The position numbers were made by a program, and so were the translations under genes. DNA of 28,143 nucleotides from CALKGK01 sp964649515 (GTDB lineage Bacteria; Bacteroidota; Bacteroidia; Flavobacteriales_D; Sanyastnellaceae). Within the stretch, counting starts at the first letter, position 1. Each line of letters starts with the position of its first letter. Shown piece after piece: positions 7,673-16,384 of the stretch. The notes under the pieces were generated by a model, which did not search any database, was not told the origin of the DNA, and saw only the letters and a list, made by a program, of their open reading frames with translations. Location: the NCBI GenBank assembly GCA_964649515.1, contig CAZYPV010000042.1, forward strand, positions 1 through 28,143, written 5' to 3'.

Positions 7673-10600
7673 TTACATGTTTCTTCGATACTGGCCGCCA
7701 ACTTCAAAGAGGGCAGTGGTGATTTCTCCCAAACTGCAGTACTTCGATGCACTCATCAAACAATCAAAAATGTTTTCATTCTGAATTGCAGCACGTTGGA
7801 GGGCTTTTAATGATTCTTCGGCCTTGCCTTTGTTGCACGCTTGAAGCTGCTCCAACATTTTGATTTGGTACTCTTTCTCCTCCGTGGTAGCGCGAATAAC
7901 CTCTTGCGGTACGATCGTCGGACTCCCCTTAGAGCTCAAGAAGGTATTCACCCCAATGATTGGGAATTCTCCATTGTGCTTCAAAGTTTCATAGTACAGG
8001 CTTTCTTCTTGAATTTTCCCGCGTTGGTACATGGTCTCCATTGCTCCAAGTACACCACCGCGCTCTGTAATTCGATCGAACTCCATCAATACTGCTTCTT
8101 CCACCAAATCGGTGAGGTCTTCAATGATGAACGATCCCTGAAGCGGGTTCTCATTCTTCGCTAATCCAAGCTCCTTATTGATGATGAGCTGAATGGCCAT
8201 GGCTCTGCGAACCGATTCCTCAGTTGGAGTAGTGATGGCTTCGTCATAAGCGTTGGTGTGCAGGGAGTTGCAATTGTCGTAAATCGCATACAAAGCTTGC
8301 AAGGTGGTACGGATGTCGTTAAAGTCGATTTCCTGCGCATGCAAAGATCTTCCCGATGTTTGGATGTGGTACTTCAGCATTTGTGCTCGCGGATTGGCGT
8401 TGTACTTCTGCTTGAGTGCTTTGGCCCACAAGCGACGTGCAACTCGACCAATTACGGCGTATTCCGGATCGATTCCGTTCGAGAAGAAGAAACTCAAATT
8501 GGGTCCGAATGCATTGATGTCCATTCCCCGACTCAAGTAGTATTCCACATAAGTAAATCCATTGGCCAAGGTGAAAGCCAACTGGGTGATGGGGTTTGCT
8601 CCGGCTTCAGCAATGTGATAGCCAGAGATGGATACAGAGTAAAAATTACGTACGCTGTTTTCGATGAAGTAAGATTGAACATCTCCCATCAATCGAAGGG
8701 CAAACTCCGTGGAGAAAATACAGGTGTTTTGCGCCTGATCTTCTTTGAGGATGTCTGCCTGAACCGTTCCACGCACCACAGCAATGGTTTCTGCTTTGAT
8801 CTTCTCATATACTTCTTGAGGCAATACTTCGTCGCCAGTAGTTCCCAAAAGCATCAAGCCTAAACCATCATTTCCTTCAGGCAAATCTCCTTGATACTTG
8901 GGTCTTGCAAAACCTCGATCTTCCCATTTGGCTTGAAGTACTTTTTCTACTTCTGCCTCCAAACCGTGTTCAATGATGTAGCGCTCGCATTGTTGGTCAA
9001 TGGCGGCATTCATGAAGTAGGAGAGGAGCATTGGAGCCGGACCATTGATGGTCATGGACACCGAGGTTTTCGGGTTGGCGAGGTCAAACCCACTGTAGAG
9101 CTTTTTAGCATCGTCCAAACAACAAATGCTCACTCCAGAATTACCAATTTTACCATAGATGTCTGGTCGGTAAGCGGGGTCGTTTCCATAAAGTGTAACA
9201 CTATCAAAGGCAGTACTCAAGCGCTTTGCAGACATTCCTAAACTTACGTAGTGGAAACGTTTGTTGGTTCTTTCAGGGCCACCTTCTCCTGCGAACATTC
9301 GGGTGGGATCTTCTCCTTCTCGCTTGAAGGGGTAAATTCCAGAGGTGTAAGGGAATTCGCCAGGGATGTTCTCTTGCAAGCTCCACTTCAAGATGTCTCC
9401 CCAAGAACGGTACTTCGGCAGTGCTACCTTGGGAATGTCAGATTGACTTAATGATTTGGTGTGCGTCTGAATCTTGATTTCTTTGTCGCGCACTTTAAAC
9501 ACGTATTCGGGAGCAGCGTAGCGAGCTTTCTTTTCTTCCCAGCTTCGAATGATCTCAAGGTTGCGCGGATCGAGATCGAGGAGGAGTTGACTCTTACTTT
9601 CTTCCAATCCTTTCAACAAACGGTCTTTGTCTTCCAACTTGCTTTCTTGAATGGTTGCAGAAGAGCGTTCCAGAGCATAGAGTTGATCAGCAATTTCTGC
9701 TTGTGCATGCACCCACTCGTCAAATGAGCGGTTGTTTTCTGCGATTTCAGAGAGGTAACGAACCCGCTTTGGAGGAATGACGAAAATCTTTTCAGACATC
9801 TCATCACTGATCTCCATTGTGCTCTGCAAAGGAGTATTGGTCTTTTCAGCGATGGTGTCCATTAAAGCTTTGTACAAGCGATTGGTTCCAGGATCGTTGA
9901 ATTGAGACGCAATGGTTCCGTAAACGGGCAAACTTTCGTCTTCTGCATCCCAAAGCTGGTGATTCCTGCGGTATTGCTTCTTCACGTCACGCAAGGCATC
10001 TTGAGCCCCACGTTTGTCGTATTTATTGATGGCTACGAGGTCAGCAAAATCCAACATGTCAATCTTTTCCAATTGAGTGGCAGCACCAAATTCGGGAGTC
10101 ATGATGTACAACGCCACGTCGGAATGATCCATGATTTCGGTGTCGCTTTGACCAATTCCCGAGGTTTCTAGAATGATCAGGTCATACTCCGCAGCTTTCA
10201 AAACGGCCAAGGCTTCAGAAACGTGCTTGGATAAAGCCAAGTTGCTCTGACGAGTGGCCAAAGACCGCATATATACTCGAGGATTTTTGATGGCGTTCAT
10301 TCGGATCCGGTCGCCAAGCAATGCGCCACCTGTTTTTCTTTTTGAAGGGTCAACACTAACGATGGCTAATGTTTTCTCAGGGAAATCGAGCAAGAAACGA
10401 CGAACCAACTCGTCCACCATCGAAGATTTCCCCGCTCCACCTGTTCCTGTAATTCCTAGAATGGGTGTGGTGGAATCCTTGGCCATGGCATGCACTTCAT
10501 CCAAAACGGCCTTGGATTCTTCTGGGAAATTCTCTGCACCTGAAATAATGCGAGCAAGATCAACACTGTTTTTTGCCTTTATTCCTTTCAACGAAGCTTC

Positions 10601-11053
10601 AATGTCCTTTCCTGTGGGGAAATCACTGCGCTGCACGAGGTCATTGATCATTCCTTGCAGCCCCATTGATCTGCCGTCGTCAGGGTGGTAAATGCGGGTG
10701 ATGCCGTGGGCGTGAAGTTCTTCAATCTCACTTGGGAGAATGGTTCCACCGCCACCACCGAAGATTTTAATGTGACTCGCTCCCTTTTCCTGAAGCAGGT
10801 CGTACATGTACTTGAAATATTCAATGTGTCCACCTTGATAGGAGGTCATTGCTATGGCTTGCGCATCTTCTTGAATGGCACAATCCACCACCTCTTCAAC
10901 ACTTCGGTCATGCCCCAAATGGATCACCTCACATCCGGTAGATTGTATGATTCTCCTCATGATGTTGATGGCGGCATCGTGGCCGTCAAAGAGAGAGGCG
11001 GCAGTTACAATTCGTACTTTATTCGTGGGTTTGTAAGGAGATTGATTTTCCAT
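7673..11053 (-). CDS. icmF: Fused acyl-CoA mutase IcmF (predicted isobutyryl-CoA mutase)
   Basis: This 1126-residue enzyme joins three parts. The N-terminal B12-binding domain (about 12-145) has DGHD at 23-26. The MeaB-like G-domain chaperone (about 195-420) has P-loop GTGGAGKSS at 203-211, ETSGIGQS at 296-303 and NKYD at 343-346. A linker leads to the radical mutase barrel. It interconverts isobutyryl- and n-butyryl-CoA with adenosylcobalamin. The two residues that read the substrate are Phe576 (IYPFKR) and Gln775 (KEDQAQNT); methylmalonyl-CoA mutase has Tyr and Arg there and isobutyryl-CoA mutase has Phe and Gln. The start at 11053 is chosen because the promoter lies just upstream and the extra 23 residues of the longer frame are unlike the family. 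No mutase subunit or B12 gene is adjacent. The Phe-Gln interval (199 residues) includes a sizeable insertion relative to stand-alone mutases. Confidence 0.95.
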   Translation of the reverse strand: MENQSPYKPTNKVRIVTAASLFDGHDAAINIMRRIIQSTGCEVIHLGHDRSVEEVVDCAIQEDAQAIAMTSYQGGHIEYFKYMYDLLQEKGASHIKIFGGGGGTILPSEIEELHAHGITRIYHPDDGRSMGLQGMINDLVQRSDFPTGKDIEASLKGIKAKNSVDLARIISGAENFPEESKAVLDEVHAMAKDSTTPILGITGTGGAGKSSMVDELVRRFLLDFPEKTLAIVSVDPSKRKTGGALLGDRIRMNAIKNPRVYMRSLATRQSNLALSKHVSEALAVLKAAEYDLIILETSGIGQSDTEIMDHSDVALYIMTPEFGAATQLEKIDMLDFADLVAINKYDKRGAQDALRDVKKQYRRNHQLWDAEDESLPVYGTIASQFNDPGTNRLYKALMDTIAEKTNTPLQSTMEISDEMSEKIFVIPPKRVRYLSEIAENNRSFDEWVHAQAEIADQLYALERSSATIQESKLEDKDRLLKGLEESKSQLLLDLDPRNLEIIRSWEEKKARYAAPEYVFKVRDKEIKIQTHTKSLSQSDIPKVALPKYRSWGDILKWSLQENIPGEFPYTSGIYPFKREGEDPTRMFAGEGGPERTNKRFHYVSLGMSAKRLSTAFDSVTLYGNDPAYRPDIYGKIGNSGVSICCLDDAKKLYSGFDLANPKTSVSMTINGPAPMLLSYFMNAAIDQQCERYIIEHGLEAEVEKVLQAKWEDRGFARPKYQGDLPEGNDGLGLMLLGTTGDEVLPQEVYEKIKAETIAVVRGTVQADILKEDQAQNTCIFSTEFALRLMGDVQSYFIENSVRNFYSVSISGYHIAEAGANPITQLAFTLANGFTYVEYYLSRGMDINAFGPNLSFFFSNGIDPEYAVIGRVARRLWAKALKQKYNANPRAQMLKYHIQTSGRSLHAQEIDFNDIRTTLQALYAIYDNCNSLHTNAYDEAITTPTEESVRRAMAIQLIINKELGLAKNENPLQGSFIIEDLTDLVEEAVLMEFDRITERGGVLGAMETMYQRGKIQEESLYYETLKHNGEFPIIGVNTFLSSKGSPTIVPQEVIRATTEEKEYQIKMLEQLQACNKGKAEESLKALQRAAIQNENIFDCLMSASKYCSLGEITTALFEVGGQYRRNM

Positions 11054-11073
11054 AGTGCATGCAGATTGTGGCG

Positions 11074-11104
11074 CAAATTTATTCCATTTCCAGTGCCATA
11101 CCAA
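11074..11104 (-). promoter_or_regulatory. Bacteroidota-type promoter of icmF
   Basis: On the minus strand TTG (11104-11102) is followed by 20 nt and TAAATTTG (11081-11074), an exact TAnnTTTG match. Transcription would start near 11069, leaving a leader of about 15 nt before the ATG at 11053. This also supports that start over the longer frame. Confidence 0.65.
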
Positions 11105-11211
11105 GCTCATACCCCGAAACAATGCATACAGGGCTTAAATCCGCCTGATGATGAGTTCACTCACAACAATTTTTTCTATCTTTTGTTGATTTATGGAAAA
11201 GAACGAGCACC

Positions 11212-11949
11212 ATGTTTAAAAACATCAATTTAGGAGATGCCCTCATTGAAAATCGAAGCAAACAAGATCTTGAGTCGGCAGAGGAGTTTGTAAAAGATGC
11301 CTTTCAAATTCTGGGAGAAGAGGTGTATCTCGAAGCCCAAATCAAGCAGGCCATCAAGACAAAAAACGGTCAACAAGCAAAGATCAAATGGTCCAATTTG
11401 AATCCGCGTTTGGTTTTTAGCCGAAATGAAATTCGTGAGTTGTGTCTGAATTATCGTCTTCGCTTTCTAGACAGCAAGCAATTTAAAGGAGAGATTCCTG
11501 AGGAGGGCATTCGCAAGGTGAAAGAGGTGCAGCGTGCAGTGGGCGAACCTTTGAATAATTTTATGATTGCCGCACCTAGCGAACGATTCGTTTTGGAGGA
11601 TTGTGACAAAGATCCTTTGCTTTTCATTCAGCTGAGCGATCGTTATTTCTATTTGGTGCATCAATGGGGCAAAGACATGCAATGGTGGAAGCCGCTGGTG
11701 GCATTTCCATTGAGGAATTTTTATACCCTTGGTGCGAGCATCGCTGTGTTGTCGCTCATCATTTCTTTGATTGTGCCAGTGGATCAGATTTTTAACTTGG
11801 CCAATACCTCGGAGGAGTTTGCTCGATTCGCCTTTTTTGCTTGGTTCACGGTCTGCATAACAGCAGCCATCACTTACATTGGTTTCGCTTTCTTTAAAAA
11901 CGTAACGGCAAATGAGTGGGATAGTCCATTCTTCAAACAAGAGTTCTAA
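11212..11949 (+). CDS. Uncharacterised membrane protein with two C-terminal helices
   Basis: A 245-residue protein I do not recognise. Residues 1-160 are soluble and rich in charged residues, with an alpha-helical start (EEFVKDAFQILGEEVYLEAQIKQ) and a beta-like stretch ending in LLFIQLSDRYFYLVHQWG. Two transmembrane helices follow (about 170-190 and 204-230), then a short tail. There is no signal peptide. It is divergent from icmF across a 158-bp gap and followed by its own terminator, so it is probably monocistronic. The hairpin-like helix pair joined by a short polar loop is the only structural clue; no function is proposed. Confidence 0.75.
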   Translation: MFKNINLGDALIENRSKQDLESAEEFVKDAFQILGEEVYLEAQIKQAIKTKNGQQAKIKWSNLNPRLVFSRNEIRELCLNYRLRFLDSKQFKGEIPEEGIRKVKEVQRAVGEPLNNFMIAAPSERFVLEDCDKDPLLFIQLSDRYFYLVHQWGKDMQWWKPLVAFPLRNFYTLGASIAVLSLIISLIVPVDQIFNLANTSEEFARFAFFAWFTVCITAAITYIGFAFFKNVTANEWDSPFFKQEF

Positions 11950-11986
11950 ATCCTGCTCAATTTTACTTGATTTGTTTAATAATTGG

Positions 11987-12013
11987 AAAAGCCTCGTTCG
12001 TTCGGGGCTTTTT
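11987..12013 (+). terminator. Intrinsic terminator after the two-helix membrane protein
   Basis: A 10-bp stem (aaaagcctcg with cggggctttt, one G-U pair) with loop TTCGTT runs into a short T-tract. A possible TTG start at 11983 for the next frame would lie at the foot of this hairpin, which argues for the ATG at 12028 instead. Confidence 0.7.
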
Positions 12014-12027
12014 CGTATCATGGCAGC

Positions 12028-12843
12028 ATGTTTATTGTGTTTAGTGTTATAGCAATCATTGCGACGCTGTACCTGCTTCTCTGCTTGGCGTACTATCTTT
12101 TTCAAGAACGGTTGATTTTCATTCCGGTTCATCGAAAGAATTCAAGATCGCTTGCCCTCACCAAAAAGTTTGAAGAATTCCAGCTCACCACGCCCAACGC
12201 AGGGTCCATTCACTGTTTGCTCATCAAGACCAATGCCGAGGAACCTCGGGGTGTGATTTTTTATTTGCACGGAAATACGGGATCCATGCAACGATGGTCG
12301 CACATGGGGCAGGAGTTGACTGATTTTGAATACGATGTTTTGGTTCTCGATTATCGAGGGTATGGCAAGAGTAAGGGAAGAAGAACGGAGGAGATTCTGC
12401 ATGAAGATATGGACACAGTTTACACTTGGCTGAAGCGCGAATTTTCGTACAAAAAACACATCATTTATGGGCGTAGTTTGGGCAGTGGTTTTGCTGTTCC
12501 CTTGGCGGCGAACAACGAATGTGATGCTTTGATTCTAGAAACACCTTTCCTCAGCTTGGCCCACATTGCCTTCAAGCATGCCCCCTTCATCCCGATAAAA
12601 CTTTTGTTGAAATACCCACTGCGTTCAGATCGAAAGATCAAAAAAGTGAGCGCGCCGGTGCTGATCTTTCATGGCACCAAAGATAAATTGGTTCCTTTCC
12701 GGTCGGCATTTGCTCTGTATAAGCTGATTGAGGGAGATCCAAAAAACGAGATGGTGACCATACCCGATGGAAAACACAATAATCTTGCAATCTATCCTGT
12801 CTTTCGTGAGCGACTAAGGGCTTGGCTGATGGGAGAAAGATGA
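12028..12843 (+). CDS. Membrane-anchored alpha/beta hydrolase (BEM46/ABHD13-like)
   Basis: A 271-residue serine hydrolase with one N-terminal membrane helix (about 2-24), followed by a short link (FIPVHRKNSR) and a compact alpha/beta hydrolase domain. The oxyanion region is YLHGNTGS (79-86), the nucleophile Ser150 sits in GRSLGSG, Asp219 in HGTKDKLVPF and His250 in DGKHNN, so the triad is complete. The pattern LVLDYRGYGKSKG and ETPFLSL fits the BEM46/ABHD12-13 group; substrates of bacterial members are mostly unknown, with lipid or peptide esters likely. The catalytic side depends on helix topology, which I cannot settle. ATG 12028 is chosen because the longer frame starts inside the preceding terminator. 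Confidence 0.87.
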   Translation: MFIVFSVIAIIATLYLLLCLAYYLFQERLIFIPVHRKNSRSLALTKKFEEFQLTTPNAGSIHCLLIKTNAEEPRGVIFYLHGNTGSMQRWSHMGQELTDFEYDVLVLDYRGYGKSKGRRTEEILHEDMDTVYTWLKREFSYKKHIIYGRSLGSGFAVPLAANNECDALILETPFLSLAHIAFKHAPFIPIKLLLKYPLRSDRKIKKVSAPVLIFHGTKDKLVPFRSAFALYKLIEGDPKNEMVTIPDGKHNNLAIYPVFRERLRAWLMGER

Positions 12844-12865
12844 ATCAAACGTTTCCATTTTCGAA

Positions 12866-12898
12866 TAAAAAAAGACTACCCCATTTGGAGTAGCCTTT
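12866..12898 (-). terminator. Terminator of the lysyl-oxidase gene
   Basis: Read on the minus strand, an imperfect stem (aaaggctactcc with ggggtagtcttt, two mismatches) is followed by a run of seven T. It lies 37 bp past the stop at 12936 and also faces the end of the convergent hydrolase gene. Confidence 0.6.
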
Positions 12899-12935
12899 GA
12901 ATTTTATTGTGGTTCTCGTGTGCGATCGAACATCC

Positions 12936-15900
12936 TTAGTCACAAGGTGATCCAAATCCAGGAAGGAAGAAGAGGAGGTCTGAATTGTTCACCACACCAT
13001 CTTCATTCACGTCGGCCAATCCGCAAGACTCAGTGCATCCGTAATCCTGCAGAATCAACAACAAATCAGTAATGTCGCGCATACCATCGTTGTTCAAGTC
13101 GCCCATACAAGGAGTGGGAGCTACTTCATCGCCATCTACATTTCCATCGCAATTGTTATCGATGCCTTCAAAGGTACCTGGAGCACCCAAATACATGTTC
13201 GCATTTCCATCATCACAATCATCGGAATTCAGAACGTAGCCTGATGGCGTATCACAACTAAAAAGGGAATTGTTCGGATCCCCAAAACCATCACCATCGT
13301 TGTCTGCAAACCAAGTATTTCCCGCCTCAACAGTAATGTATGCGGTTTTGGTTTCACTGTCGGATCCTTGATTGTTCGTTACTGTTAAGGTGACAGAATA
13401 GGTGCCTGGCGTGTTGTAGGTAATGATTGGGTTTTGTTCATTGCTCGAAGAGGGGGTACCTCCTCCAAAACTCCAGCTCCAAGAATCTGGATTGCCCGAG
13501 CTAAGATCAAAGTACGTTACTGCTTCTCCTTGGCAAACCGACATCACGTCTGAGGTGAAATCGGCAAAGTCAGCTGCCGCAACCTGCTGGCAAGCGCCAA
13601 TCACTGTTGCAACATTGTGAAAGTCTTCATTCACAACATCGGTAATTCCGGTAATGCAAATCTCGGTGCCTGTTACATTCAAATAGTTCAATCTCACGAG
13701 GGGAACAGGGGTGAGGTGCTTGGGCAGTGTTTGATCGTTGAAAGACAAGCCAATGACTTTCACTCCACCCAAAGAGGCTTGGGGTGCAATGTCGTAAACT
13801 GCAGGGTCTGCAAGGTTTTCCACACTTAAGATCGTCATCCCTGAAACTTCAAATTCATAGCCTACGATTTCGTTGTCGGGGTTCAACACGTGAATATCTA
13901 CATATCCCAGTTCGCTGTTCAGTTCTCCAACGCTCAATGTTGTTGTATGGTTGGGGTTGGTGATTTCATCTCCCCAAACGCAATGATCATGAACGCCATC
14001 GGGCTCAACGTGATCGGGTCCGTAATAAACACATCCCGCCACCAATGCCGCATCGGTTACTGAAATAGTACCGTCATTGTCCATATCCGTGCACGGACTA
14101 ACCACTGCATCTGCTCCCAAAATATCTTGAACATAGACATCAGCGTCTCCCGCTTCAATATCTCCTGATCCATCCACATCACCCTTCACAGCAACACCAT
14201 TGCAATTCCCTTCACAGTCGGGTTGAGCATTTCCAAAAGCTTCACCTTGACAATCAAATGAAACCGGACAATCGGTGAATTTTTCGAAGTTGATCACATC
14301 CCCATTTCCATCTCTTTCGAATGAAAAGCACACTGCAGCCCAGTTGTTGTCGTAGCTCAGCTCGTAGCTTCCATTGGCGTCTGGCGATTGATCCCAGTTG
14401 GTTCTCATCACCAAGGTATAAGTTCCTCCAGGAAGGTCGGTAACATCTACCCACTGACATGCGAGGCTCGAAGAATAAATATCTCCACATCCCGCTGTAA
14501 TTCCCATGTTCCCACAAGTGTATTTCGCCGTTCCTCCATCTGAACATTCCAAATCGAGCACACAGAAACCGTTTTTAAAGCCCACTTGCGGTATTTGAGC
14601 ACCCAATTCATCAAACATGGTGTACTCCGCATATCCCTCATAGTGCCAGTGGTTGTGGCAGTCGTCAAATTCAAACTGATCCGGTTGATCGTTGGGGTCA
14701 CCAATAAAGTAATCTTCCGTACCTATGTTTTTAATGTGCGTGCTGAATCGGATGATTTGTCGTTCACCAAAGCCTTGCATGCAGCCTTCGTTGATGTAAC
14801 ATTCGTCATTATTCACTAAGGTGGTGTAGTACATGGAGTTGTAGAAAACATCGCCAAGGATTTCGAGATCCGGACCAATGCTCGGACAAGCGGGGTCGCC
14901 AGGAAGAAAACACTCTCCGGGTTCTTCCGCAATGGGCAAGTAGTTGCAAGCTGTGGGGTCCATGCATCCTTGAATTGCCCCAACATATTCCAAGGCAAAC
15001 CCAATGGTTTCACCTGCACAAGCATTGTCTGCAGAACCAATGCGGAAGTAATAGGTTTGTCCGCCAGCCAACAAGGGAGTAACTTCAGACTGAACACCAC
15101 AGAAATCATCGTTGTAAATCAAAGAAGCTTCAACGGTGTCGTCAAAAAACAACATGTTGCAATAGTCATAAACCCAAATACGGGTATCACAGGTGGCCCG
15201 GTTACAGGTGGTAATTCGGTATTGACCGTTGCTCGCAGGTGTGAAGGTGTACCACGTGTTTTCCATTGGGTTAGTGTGTTCACCCAGATCAACAGCAATA
15301 GCATTGTTGCAATCGATGCCGGGCGGACAGTTAACATTCACCGTTTGGCTGTCTCCAAATTCACCTCCTGTTGCTACTTCAACACCATCAATTAAAATGG
15401 TAAAGGATCCCTCACCGTAGGCGCAACAAATACCATCTCCATAGGTGTCGTACATGGTGAAGCGGTGACATTCATCTGCAATGCAATACGAACCTCCGGT
15501 AGCGTTTCCTTCAGCCACAATGTTGCCCGATTCATCCTCCAGTTCCCAAGAAGTTTCAGCGGGGTAGTTGTCTGCAACAATTTGAATTTCAATCATGAGT
15601 CCATCCGTGATGCTTACCGTTTGTGTACTTACGTCTGTACTTCCGTAGTCATTACTTGCGGTGAGGGTGATGGTGTAATCGCCCGGTGTAGCATAACTCA
15701 CGCTTGGGTTTTGTTCGGTAGAACTTCCAAGGTCGCTCCCGGGAAGATCCCAAGACCACGAGCTCGGAGTTCCGGTGGAGGTATCTATTAGGTCAATGCT
15801 GCTTCCCGCGCATCCAGAGCCGAGATCAACATTGAAGCTGGCAGAAACCGGCTCGTAGGTGCATGAACCATCGTCGGTCGAAGCACAAGAGTCGTAGTTT

Positions 15901-16340
15901 AGCGCGAGAGGGTCAGTACATCCTTCACTTCCTCCACCGAATGGTAGCACGAAGTCATGCGAAGTTCCATCGCCATAATCCGCATTCGGGGCGGTCATTT
16001 GCACCAAAACATTGGCGTTGGAATCCGTAATGAAATAGTCTCCATCCACGCTGCACGATCCGTATTGTGAGCCGTACATACCATCTCCATAAGAATCAGA
16101 AATGTTGAAGGTGTAACATCCGTCGGCCAAATCCAAGGGGATAACAAATGTGTTTTGATTTCCATAGGTGGTTCCGGCAGAAGTGGCGACTTCAGTTCCG
16201 TTAGCATCCGTGATGTTCCAAGAAACTTCCCCTCCCCAACAGTCTGTGCTGAGATTGAGTTCAATGGCATTTTGTGCAGTGGATGAAAATCCGACGATGA
16301 GGCCCAGAAACAGGCCTATTGATAGTAAGAATTGGTTCAT
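12936..16340 (-). CDS. Secreted modular protein with lysyl-oxidase domain
   Basis: A 1134-residue protein with a signal peptide (cleavage near FSSTAQ). In order: a first DSYGDG beta domain, a GCTDPLALNYDSCA motif, a PKD domain, a second DxYGDG domain, a PPC-like domain, a GCMDPTACNY motif, the lysyl-oxidase domain (about 488-675), a dockerin-like Ca segment with a cohesin-like beta domain after it, a second PKD domain, a MopE-like metal motif (DDCDDGN...DNNCDG) and two Ca loops at the C-terminus (DLNNDG, DVNEDG). The oxidase has CHNHWH (561-566; three copper His), Lys589 in GFKNGFC and Tyr622 in DIYSSS, matching the copper ligands and the lysine-tyrosylquinone pair of animal LOX. It should oxidise peptidyl lysine to an aldehyde that cross-links proteins. 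No T9SS sorting domain is seen. The start at 16340 sets the signal peptide at the N-terminus. It may be cotranscribed with the DUF3089 gene, 44 bp upstream. Confidence 0.9.
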   Translation of the reverse strand: MNQFLLSIGLFLGLIVGFSSTAQNAIELNLSTDCWGGEVSWNITDANGTEVATSAGTTYGNQNTFVIPLDLADGCYTFNISDSYGDGMYGSQYGSCSVDGDYFITDSNANVLVQMTAPNADYGDGTSHDFVLPFGGGSEGCTDPLALNYDSCASTDDGSCTYEPVSASFNVDLGSGCAGSSIDLIDTSTGTPSSWSWDLPGSDLGSSTEQNPSVSYATPGDYTITLTASNDYGSTDVSTQTVSITDGLMIEIQIVADNYPAETSWELEDESGNIVAEGNATGGSYCIADECHRFTMYDTYGDGICCAYGEGSFTILIDGVEVATGGEFGDSQTVNVNCPPGIDCNNAIAVDLGEHTNPMENTWYTFTPASNGQYRITTCNRATCDTRIWVYDYCNMLFFDDTVEASLIYNDDFCGVQSEVTPLLAGGQTYYFRIGSADNACAGETIGFALEYVGAIQGCMDPTACNYLPIAEEPGECFLPGDPACPSIGPDLEILGDVFYNSMYYTTLVNNDECYINEGCMQGFGERQIIRFSTHIKNIGTEDYFIGDPNDQPDQFEFDDCHNHWHYEGYAEYTMFDELGAQIPQVGFKNGFCVLDLECSDGGTAKYTCGNMGITAGCGDIYSSSLACQWVDVTDLPGGTYTLVMRTNWDQSPDANGSYELSYDNNWAAVCFSFERDGNGDVINFEKFTDCPVSFDCQGEAFGNAQPDCEGNCNGVAVKGDVDGSGDIEAGDADVYVQDILGADAVVSPCTDMDNDGTISVTDAALVAGCVYYGPDHVEPDGVHDHCVWGDEITNPNHTTTLSVGELNSELGYVDIHVLNPDNEIVGYEFEVSGMTILSVENLADPAVYDIAPQASLGGVKVIGLSFNDQTLPKHLTPVPLVRLNYLNVTGTEICITGITDVVNEDFHNVATVIGACQQVAAADFADFTSDVMSVCQGEAVTYFDLSSGNPDSWSWSFGGGTPSSSNEQNPIITYNTPGTYSVTLTVTNNQGSDSETKTAYITVEAGNTWFADNDGDGFGDPNNSLFSCDTPSGYVLNSDDCDDGNANMYLGAPGTFEGIDNNCDGNVDGDEVAPTPCMGDLNNDGMRDITDLLLILQDYGCTESCGLADVNEDGVVNNSDLLFFLPGFGSPCD

Positions 16341-16367
16341 GCGAGTAGTTTTGGTTAAGAGACTCGC
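16341..16367 (-). promoter_or_regulatory. Hairpin touching the start codon of the lysyl-oxidase gene
   Basis: In the minus-strand mRNA, gcgagt (16367-16362) can pair with actcgc (16346-16341), with a 15-nt loop. The second arm ends directly at the AUG (16340), so the fold would cover the ribosome landing zone. A six-pair stem is modest; chance is possible. Confidence 0.3.
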
Positions 16368-16384
16368 ACACAATTTACAATTTT

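Noticed and set aside
8258..8863. 201-codon plus-strand frame
   Set aside because: Antisense to the mutase barrel of icmF; no protein-like features.
11177..11185. TATCTTTTG as a promoter for the gene at 11212
   Set aside because: It has one extra base against TAnnTTTG and no TTG at a suitable distance.
11467..12132. 221-codon minus-strand frame
   Set aside because: It is antisense to the two-helix membrane protein and crosses its terminator and the start of the next gene; the translation has no domain pattern.
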